Shown: one piece after another, positions 14,050 through 21,314 of the stretch
How the letters are laid out: every line of letters starts with the position of its first letter
How positions within the stretch are numbered: the first letter of the stretch is position 1
Assembly (NCBI GenBank): GCA_905221605.1
Contig: CAJNDS010001364.1
Location: 1-21,314, forward strand
Source of the DNA: Symbiodinium natans
Lineage: Eukaryota; Sar; Dinophyceae; Suessiales; Symbiodiniaceae
Direction: 5' to 3'
DNA: 21,314 bases
Notes under the pieces: model-generated
The model's input: only the letters and a program-made list of their open reading frames with translations
The model's database searches: none
What the model was told of the DNA's origin: nothing
Position numbers and translations under genes: made by a program

Positions 14050-14650
14050 TCTAGAGACTCTTTCGGGCAACCGTGCAAACCAATGAGTGATTTAGAAACC
14101 AAGTAAACTCATAATTTTTCTAGAAGTACGTGGTGCAGGGAACTTTGTGGCCCACGCCGCAGAGCGATAGTGATAACAGCAAGAAATCACTCGGGGGCTC
14201 TCTATGACATCAATGAGTGTTGTAGGAACCAAGTAAATTTCGTCACACAAACACATGGTGTAGGTCATTTGTTGACCGACACCACATAGGAACAGTGAGA
14301 AGACTATGAAATAACTAGGCCACCGTATATTAAATCAGTATGTGGTGTGGAACCAGGTAAATTTACGAGCACATGGTGTAGGGAATGCTGTGGCATACGC
14401 CACATAGGGATAGTAGAAAAACTCAAGAAATCACTGGGAAACTGTATATGATATCAATGAGTGTTGCGAGAACCAAGTACATATTTTTATACAAGCACAT
14501 GGTGTAGGGAGCGTTGTGACCCACAATACGTAGGAACTGAATCACTGGGCAACCGTACATTAAATCAATAGGAACTAAGAATTTTTGCTTGTGCAAGCAA
14601 AGAACAATGAGAAAACCATTTAGTCACCAGGCAACGGTATAAAGTAATGA
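14050..14650 (+). repeat. Degenerate tandem repeat of 110-130 bp, about five units
   Basis: Each unit carries in order AATGAGTGTTG, GGAACCAAGTAAATT, GCACATGGTGTAGGGA, TTGTGGCCCACGCCACATAGG, AGTGAGAA, AAGAAATCACTGGGCAACCGTA. Unit starts are near 14082, 14212, 14334, 14456 and 14567. The spacing shrinks from 130 to 111 bp through small deletions. Divergence between units is much higher than in the 114-bp satellite further right, so this array is older or has stopped homogenising. Confidence 0.85.
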
Positions 14651-15500
14651 ATCCGCATAACAATATCACCATGTTTACTGTTCATATCAATAGCGTTCTT
14701 AGCAGTGCTGGCATTGCTCATGTTCATTATATTTTGTGTTAGCGCGATCCGAAAGCAAGGCCCTTGCAAGGACGCTGTGACTTTTCCTCGATACCATACG
14801 AGTACTATGCTGATACTACACGAATACTTTACCGCTGCCAGACTAGGTACCAGCACCAAGACCAAGACCAATAATAGTACTAACACGAATGCTAAAACTA
14901 CCAGAAACTCTATACTACACTACACTATACAAAATAGCCGGGACATAGCCGGGACTTTTGGGGTCTCTTTCGTTGCGTTTGTTTCATTCCTATCAAACGC
15001 TCGTATATGTATATTGTCAAAAAACTTTAAAGATGCACATGCCGAATAATCCGACGTCCTATTTTATCTTGTCTTTTGGACTTGCATTGTTGTTTTTGGC
15101 TTTCGCTTTGCTTTGTTTTCTTTGCGTGCTGCTTGCCTACATTTAAAATGCGGTTTGCTCATGGATCCATGACACGAGCAAAAAATCCTACACTGCTATT
15201 CTGAAAACGAATTCGTGGTTTTGTGGTCATGATAACTGTTCACGTTGCTGTTCTTGCACGCTGCTTGCCTATGTCTTTTCGAACTTGTGTTCTTCATTTA
15301 TCTATAACACTTGGATCGATGAGGGGCGCTGGCAAGCTAAACAGCGAAAACACTCCGCCCGAGTTTCATTTCATGGGTTCGCGTTGCAGCTTCAGACTTT
15401 TACCCATTCGTGCCAACCCACAGCCCGAAAACACCCAGCACCTAGCCCTCCAGCATTAAACAAAACACATGAGCGAAATGGACCGAAAGGCTGCTCGTTC
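14651..15500. other. AT-rich stretch, no supported gene
   Basis: A 114-codon plus-strand frame (14705-15049) begins with a hydrophobic MLALLMFIIFCVSA, crosses a Thr/Asn/Lys-rich low-complexity part and ends in FKDAHAE. An 88-codon minus-strand frame overlaps it, and neither is recognised. An ACCAAGACCAAGACCAATAA-like low-complexity stretch lies at 14849-14880. TGCTTGCCTA occurs at 15129-15138 and again at 15262-15271 in similar contexts, an imperfect duplication. Confidence 0.45.
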
Positions 15501-15523
15501 ATATATATATATATATATATATA
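15501..15523. repeat. (AT)11 microsatellite
   Basis: Pure AT run about 50 bp before the first minisatellite unit. Confidence 0.95.
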
Positions 15524-16023
15524 ATGTTTTTACTTCCTAGTCTATATGTGCTCAATTACGTAATTTCATTGAGACAGTAGCGCACGTGCCTTTGCCATTT
15601 GACATTTTGGATAGGTTCTTACAACAAAACATTTGTGGACTCTGCTTGCGACTTGTCAATTGTTGATATATTCCGTAGCAACTAACGGGGACACTGCTGG
15701 CGATCTGTGATTTTGGGACATCTTCTTTCAACAAAAAAACTACGGGGGACACTGCTTGCGATTTGTGAATTCAGAAGAAAACTAAGGGGGGACACTGCTT
15801 GCGATTTGTGATTTTGGCATATATACTTTCAGGATTAAACTTATTGGGGACACTGCTTGCGATTTGTGATTTTTGGACATCTTCTTGCATCATAAAAACT
15901 AAGGGGGACACTGCTTGCGATTTATGAGTTTGGATAGTTCTTCATTCAGCAAAAAACTATGGGGAACACTGCTTGCGATTTGTGATTTTAGCACATACTC
16001 TTTCAGCAAGAAAACTGAGGGTG

Positions 16024-16567
16024 ACACTGTTTGCGATTTAGGAGTTCGGATAGTTCTTCATTCAGCAAAAAACTATTGGGGACATCGCTTGCGATTTGTG
16101 TTTTTGGAATTCTTTCAACAAAATCTCATGGGGACGTATCCATTACCGTAACAAACTAAGGGGGACACTACTTGCGATTTGTGATTGTGGGACATCCTCT
16201 TCTTGCAGCAAAAACAAACTAAGGGGGACACTGCTTGCGATTTGTAACTTTGGAGAATACTCCTTCAACAAAAACTATATATGGGGGACACTGCTTGCGA
16301 TTTGTGATTTTGGGACATCTTCTTTCAGGGGACACTGCTTGCCATTTGCGAGTTTGGCACATACTCTTGTAGAAAAAACTAAGAGGGACACTGCTTGCGA
16401 CTTGGTTTTGGTACATAGGCTTAGAGGAAAAATATGGGGCACGCCGGGCACACTGCTTGCGATTTGTGACTTGGGACCATTTTCCTTACAGCAAAAAAAT
16501 AAGGGTGACACTGCTTGCGATTTGTGAATTTGGGATATATTCTTTCAGCAAAAAGGACTATGGGTGG
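16024..16567 (+). repeat. Higher-order block, copy 1 (about 10 units)
   Basis: The order of unit types here (TTAGGAGTT-CGGATAGTTC, AATTCTTTC-TCATGG, TGTGGGACATCCTCTTC, TAACTTTG, short CTTTCAGGGGACAC unit, GTAGAAAAA, and so on) is repeated at 16741-17285 with an offset of 718-734 bp. The TCATGGGGAC unit is shortened in this copy (16129-16150). Confidence 0.85.
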
Positions 16568-16740
16568 ACACTGCTTGGGATTTGTGATTTGGGGGGCATC
16601 TTCTTGCAGCAACAAAAACTAAGCGGGGACCCTGCTTGCGATTTGTGATTTTGGGACATCTTCTTTCAGCAAAAACCAAGGGGGACACTGCTTGCGGTTT
16701 TTGATTTTGGGGCATCTTCTTGCAGCAAAAAAATTAGGGG

Positions 16741-17285
16741 GACACTGCTTGCGATTTAGGAGTTTGGATAGTTCTTCATTCAGCAAAAAACTATGGGGGA
16801 CGCTGCTTGCGATTTGTGATTTTGGAATTCTATCAACAAATTCTCATGGGGACACTGCTTGCGATTGCTCAATGTCCATTCCGTAACAAACTAAGGGGAA
16901 CACTGCTTGCGACTTGTGATTGTGGGACATCCTCTTCTTGCAGCAAAAGAAACTAAGGGGGACACTGCTTGCGATATGTAACTTTGCAGAATACGCTTTC
17001 AACAAAAACTATGGGGGACACTGCTTGCGATTTGTGGTTTTGGGACATCTTCTCTCAGGGGACACTGCTTGCCATGTGCGAGTTTGGCACTCTTGTAGAA
17101 AAAGCTAAGGGGGACACTGCTTGCGATTTGGCAATTCGGTACACAATCTTACAGGAAAAACATGGGGCACACTGCTTGCGATTTGTGACTTGGGAGCATA
17201 TTCTTACAGCAAAAGAACTAAGGGTGACACTGCTTGCGATTTGTGAATTTTGGATATATTCTTTCAGCAAAAAGGACTATGGGTG
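16741..17285 (+). repeat. Higher-order block, copy 2
   Basis: Ten-unit block matching 16024-16567 unit by unit, including rare features such as the truncated unit at about 17050-17061 (CTCTCAGGGGACAC) and GGACTATGGGTGGACAC. Three other units (16568-16740) lie between the copies, so the duplication is separated by about 13 unit lengths. Confidence 0.85.
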
Positions 17286-17650
17286 GACACTGCTTGCGAT
17301 TTGTGTTCTTGGTACATTCTTTCAACAAAAAAACTACGGGGGACACTGCTTGCGATTTGCGATTTTGGCACATACTCTTGCAGAAACATCTAAGGGCGGA
17401 CACTGCTTGTGATTGTGAACTTGGTACATAATCGCAAAAAAACTACGGGTAACACTTCTTGCGATTTATGAATTTTGTAGATAATCTTACAGCAACATCT
17501 TATGGGGACCCTGCTTGCGATTTGTGATTTTGGATATTTGCGCGCAACAACAACGCATAGGGACACTGCTTGCGATTTATGAGTTCGGAGAAGGCTGTTT
17601 CGACAAAAACTACGGGGGACACTGCTTGCGATTTGTGACTTTAGTGCATG

Positions 17651-17740
17651 GACATTTGGGAATTTCGGGTTTCAGGCTTCGGGGGTGTCTTGCCGAAAGC
17701 CTGGAGAGTCCCCCTGTTGAGGACCGAGTGGGGGTGGCCG
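17651..17740. other. Short GC-richer linker between two arrays
   Basis: About 90 bp without similarity to either neighbour (TTTCGGGTTTCAGGCTTCGGGG). Nothing else recognised. Confidence 0.5.
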
Positions 17741-18517
17741 CGACAAGCAAGACCTGGAACCCTCACAGCTTCTTGAAATTTACGAACACTTACCCCCCGA
17801 TAAGCAAGACTTAGAACCACCCCACATACGCAGCCTTTAAGGGCTTAAGGGGGTTTAAAATTCAGGGTTACATATATATTTGCTTCTTGAAACTTACGAA
17901 CACTTACCCCCCGATAAGCAAGACTTAGAACCACCCCACATACGCAGCCTTTAAGGGTTCAAGGGGGTTTGAAATTCAGTGTTACATATATATTTGCTTC
18001 TTAAAACTTACGAACACTTACCCCCCGATAAGCAAGACTTAGAACCACCCCACATACGCAGCCTTTAAGGGTTTAAGGGGGTTTAAAATTCAGTGTTGCA
18101 TATATATTTGCTTCTTGAAATTTACGAACACTTACCCCCCGATAAGCAAGACTTAGAACCACCCCACATACGCAGCCTTTAAGGGTTTAAGGGGGTTTAG
18201 AATTCAGGGTTACATATATATTTGCTTCTTGAAACTTACGAACACTTACCCCCCGATAAGCAAGACTTAGAACCACCCCACATACGCAGCCTTTAAGGGT
18301 TCAAGGGGGTTTAAAATTCAGTGTTGCATATATATTTGCTTCTTGAAACTTACGAACACTTACCCCCCGATAAGCAAGACTTAGAACCACCCCACATATG
18401 CAGCCTTTAAGGGTTTAAGGGGGTTTGAAATTCAGTGTTACACATATATATATATATATTTGCTTCTTGAAACTTACGAACACTTACCCCCCGATAAGCA
18501 AGACTTAGAACCACTCC
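17741..18517 (+). repeat. 114-bp satellite, six full units plus partial ones
   Basis: GCTTCTTGAAA starts occur at 17768, 17882, 17996, 18110, 18224 and 18338, exactly 114 bp apart, then at 18462 after a unit lengthened to 124 bp by AT expansion. Each unit holds CTTACGAACACTTACCCCCC, GATAAGCAAGACTTAGAACC, CCACATACGCAGCC, TTTAAGGGTTTAAGGGGG, TTTAAAATTCAGTGTTAC and ATATATAT. Units are about 95% or more identical by eye. A partial, diverged unit opens the array (17741-17767) and a 56-bp partial one closes it. The unit itself contains two TTTAAGGG telomere-like words. Confidence 0.97.
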
Positions 18518-18611
18518 AAAAAAATTAATTACCTAGAGACCACAGGATCTTAAAGATTACGAAAAAATAGAAAAGACTACAAAACGATTATAAGACTATT
18601 ATATGAATATG
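18518..18611. other. AT-rich linker
   Basis: A-rich linker between two arrays. Nothing recognised. Confidence 0.5.
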
Positions 18612-18930
18612 GTAAAAGATGATAAAAGATGATAAAAGATGATAAAAGATGATAAAAGGTGATAAAAGGTGATAAAAAGATGATAAAAAATGATAAAGGA
18701 TGATAACGATAGAAGATGATTCAGAAAAGGATGCTTTCCAAATGAGATCCCGAATTTTGACCCGATTAAAAGATGATAAAAGATGACAAAAAAGATGATA
18801 AAGGATGATAAAAAGATGATATGAAGATGATAAGAAAAGCATATGAAGATGATTAAACATGATGGAAGATAATAAAAAGAGATAATATGAGAGATGATAA
18901 AATATGATAAAAGATGATAAGAAGATGATA
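18612..18930 (+). repeat. GATGATAAAA 10-bp tandem array
   Basis: The plus strand repeats GATGATAAAA with length variants (GATAAAAG, AAAAAGATGAT). It is interrupted at about 18718-18768 by a 50-bp unique insert (GGATGCTTTCCAAATGAGAT). On the minus strand the same array reads as Ser/Phe/Ile/His/Leu-rich open frames of up to 194 codons, because a 10-bp repeat without stops is open in all frames. Confidence 0.95.
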
Positions 18931-19109
18931 GGGTAAAGCAGCTGATTAATGTGTGGAAGCGGTTGAGAACGTGAGGGAGTGAAAAGTGAGCTGGGGGAGT
19001 AGGCATGGTGAGGGCGTTTGATGGTGGAGAGGGATGGGGGAGGGTTGGTGAAGAGAAAAACGTTTTTTTTGTTTAAACTCTTTTTGGATGGTGAGAGAAA
19101 GAGGGGTGG
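18931..19109. other. GT/GA-rich linker
   Basis: Purine-rich on the plus strand, with a T8 run at about 19063-19070. It leads into the C-rich block. No gene. Confidence 0.5.
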
Positions 19110-19712
<603 letters not shown>

Positions 19713-19968
19713 GAATTAAATTTATTTAAATTATTTAAATTATTTAAATTATCTAATTGGGTCAATTAAATAAAATAAATAATTTAAATAATCTTGCTTA
19801 TTTAAATTATTTAAATTATTTAAATTATTTAATGGGAGGCAATTAAATAATTTAAATAATTTAAATTATTTTTGCTTATTTAAATTATTTTAATTATTTA
19901 AATTATTTAATAGGGGTCAATTAAATAATTTAAATAATTTAAATAAATTAAATAATTTAAATAAATTT

Positions 19969-20110
19969 AATTCAGGAAACTTTCCAGACCAGCCAGAAAA
20001 AAATCAATTAAATAATTTAAATCCCGCAGTTTAATTAAATCATTTAATTGAGCTGTCGGATTTAAATTATTTAATTGCTTTGCTGGTTGGCCTGGAAAGT
20101 TCCCGGAATT
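19969..20110. repeat. 142-bp near-palindrome, copy 1
   Basis: Outer arms AATTCAGGAAACTTTCCAGA and TCTGGAAAG-type complement (CCTGGAAAGTTCCCGGAATT) match with few mismatches. Inside, CAATTAAATAATTTAAAT pairs with ATTTAAATTATTTAATTG, and AATTAAAT-C-ATTTAATT is the exact centre at 20041. It breaks the AT monotony with conserved GC words (CCAGACCAGCCAG, CCCGCAG, GAGCTGTCGG, GCTGGTTGG). Confidence 0.9.
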
Positions 20111-20637
20111 AAATTTATTTAAATTATTTAAATTATTTAAATTATTTAAATTATTTAAATTGTTTAAATTATTTAATAGGGGTCAATTAAATAAATTAAA
20201 TAATTTAAATAATTTTGCTTATTTAAATTATTTAAATTATTTAAATTATTTAATAGGGGTCAATTAAATGAAGTAAATAATTTAAAGAATTTTGCTTATT
20301 TAAATTATGTAAATTATTTAAATTATTTAATGGGAGGCAATTAAGTAAATTAAATAATTTAAATAATTTTGCTTATTTAAATTATTTTAATTATTTAAAT
20401 TATTTAATGGGAGGCAATTAAATAAATTAGAAAATTTAAAAATTTTGCGTATTTAAATTATTTTATTTATTTAAATTATTTAATGGGAGTCAATTAAATA
20501 ATTTAAATAATTTAAATAAGTTAAATAATTTAAATAATTTTTGCTTATTTAAATTATTTTAATTATTTAAATTATTTAATAGGGATCAATTAAATAATTT
20601 AAATAATTTAAATAAATTAAATAATTTAAATAAATTT

Positions 20638-20779
20638 AATTCAGGAAACTTTCCAGACCAGCCAGAAAAAAAACAATAAAATAATTTAAATCCCGCAGTT
20701 TAATTAAATTATTTAATTGAGCTGTCGGATTTAAATTATATAATTGTTTTGCTGGTTGGCCTGGAAAGTTCCCGGAATT
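20638..20779. repeat. 142-bp near-palindrome, copy 2
   Basis: Same length and word order as copy 1, with a handful of substitutions (AAACAATAAA for AATCAATTAA, TTATATAATTG for TTATTTAATTG). Located 669 bp after copy 1. Confidence 0.9.
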
Positions 20780-21126
20780 AAATTTATTTAAATTATTTAA
20801 ATTATTTAAATTATTTAAATTATTTAAATTATTTAATAGGGGTCAATTAAATAAATTAAATAATTTCAATAATTTTGCTTATTTAAATTGTTTAAATTAT
20901 TTAAATTATTTAATGGGAGGCAGTTAAATAAATTAAATAATTTAAATAATTTTGCTTATTTAAATTATTTTAATTATTTAAATTATTTAATGGGAGCCAA
21001 TTAAATAATTTAAATAATTTAAATAATTTTTGCTTATTTAAATTATTTTAATTATTTAAATTATTTAATAGGGGTCAATTAAATAATTTAAATAATTTAA
21101 ATAAATTAAATAATTTAAATAAATTT

Positions 21127-21268
21127 AATTCAGGAAACTTTCCAGACCAGCCAGAAAAAAATCAATTAAATAATTTAAATCCCGCAGTTTAATTAAATCA
21201 TTTAATTGAGCTGTCGGATTTAAATTATTTAATTGCTTTGCTGGTTGGCCTGGAAAGTTCCCGGAATT
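21127..21268. repeat. 142-bp near-palindrome, copy 3
   Basis: Appears identical to copy 1 by eye over its length and lies 489 bp after copy 2. Copy 3 being closer to copy 1 than to copy 2 suggests exchange between non-adjacent copies. Confidence 0.9.
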
Positions 21269-21314
21269 AAATTTATTTAAATTATTTAAATTATTTAAAT
21301 TATTTAAATTATTT

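Larger units (their letters stand above)
15571..17650 (+). repeat. Minisatellite array, 50-60 bp unit, about 37 units
   Basis: The unit is approximately GGGGGACACTGCTTGCGA, TTTGTGATTTTGG, GACATCTTCTTTCAGC, AAAAAACTAA. The conserved core CACTGCTTGCGATTTG recurs about every 57 bp from 15690 to 17617; two decayed units precede it. The part between TTTGG and CAGCAAAAA varies most (GACATCTTCTT, ATAGTTCTTCA, AATTCTTTC, CACATACTCTTG), giving several unit types. Many units are near 57 bp, a multiple of three, and lack stops in some frames, which creates open frames with repeated GDTACDL or GTLLAICDFG. Frame changes between units argue against coding. Each unit has a pyrimidine-rich stretch followed by CAG, resembling a 3' splice site. 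Confidence 0.96.
19713..21314. repeat. ATTTAAAT-rich satellite, about 77-bp monomer
   Basis: More than 85% A+T. Monomers are marked by TTTAATGGGAGGCAATTAA or TTTAATAGGGGTCAATTAA followed by AATTTTGCTTATTTAAATTA. The marker recurs about every 75-78 bp (for example near 20180, 20255, 20332, 20409 and 20485). Almost everything else is made of TTTAAATTA 9-mers and their complements, so the array is self-complementary at short range. It continues past the window edge. The function is unknown; AT-rich satellites of this kind are often centromeric, origin-like or matrix-associated. Confidence 0.95.

Noticed and set aside
14705-15146. Hydrophobic plus-strand frames of 114 and 62 codons that might be membrane proteins
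   Set aside because: Overlapping frames on both strands, low complexity in the middle and no recognised family. AT-rich DNA easily encodes hydrophobic stretches.
15915-17431. Open frames of 60-147 codons with repeated GDTACDL / GTLLAICDFG / SQIASSVP
   Set aside because: They follow the minisatellite units. The frame changes between neighbouring units and both strands are open, so a coding role is unlikely.
15571-17650. CRISPR-like array of repeats and variable spacers
   Set aside because: The conserved and variable parts belong to one diverging monomer. Spacer-like parts recur between units, there are no cas-like genes, and the sequence context is eukaryotic.

Overview
This window looks like nuclear DNA of a eukaryote. 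It is dominated by repeats and contains no gene that I can identify with confidence. The main clue to the organism is the abundance of TTTAGGG / CCCTAAA heptamers, the telomere unit of land plants and of many algae and alveolates (for example dinoflagellates, chromerids and some coccidia). There is no operon-like layout, no ribosome-binding-site pattern and no long open frame. I cannot name the species. A TTTAGGG-telomere protist or alga is the best guess, and the sequence could be subtelomeric or pericentromeric.

Positions 1-12,400 are a mosaic of telomere-like tracts. Some are perfect arrays of 7-14 units; others are degenerate (TTTTAGGG, TTTAAGGG, TTTCGGG, CCCCAAAA). They alternate in orientation and are separated by 100-600 bp of non-repetitive spacer. 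GGGTTTA orientation dominates up to about 7 kb and CCCTAAA orientation after about 7.6 kb, with a head-to-head junction at 9,356-9,391. The same 12 kb carries a dispersed family of short elements of about 95-112 bp. They have inverted ends (CTAGGCTGCCCAGTAACC type), a shared GGGTGCCC/GGGTACCC core and, in some copies, flanking direct repeats of 9-10 bp. This looks like a MITE family and I do not recognise it. Two weak coding candidates lie here: an Arg-rich, Ser-rich C-terminal frame on the minus strand (4,324-4,509), and a coiled-coil fragment next to antisense-overlapping open frames (8,319-8,802).

Positions 12,400-15,500 form an AT-richer domain without telomere-like tracts. It holds a degenerate 110-130 bp tandem repeat (14,050-14,650), a small GC-rich pocket and only short, unconvincing open frames.

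Positions 15,570-21,314 are unrelated tandem arrays almost end to end. They are a 50-60 bp minisatellite of about 37 units with a duplicated 10-unit block; a 114-bp satellite of six full copies plus partial ones; a GATGATAAAA 10-bp array; a C-rich block containing 127 consecutive C; and an ATTTAAAT-rich satellite with a monomer of about 77 bp that carries three copies of a 142-bp near-palindrome. The last array runs off the right edge. The open frames of 60-200 codons in this part are by-products of repeats lacking stop codons.

No metabolic or regulatory story can be supported. The value of the window lies in its repeat architecture.
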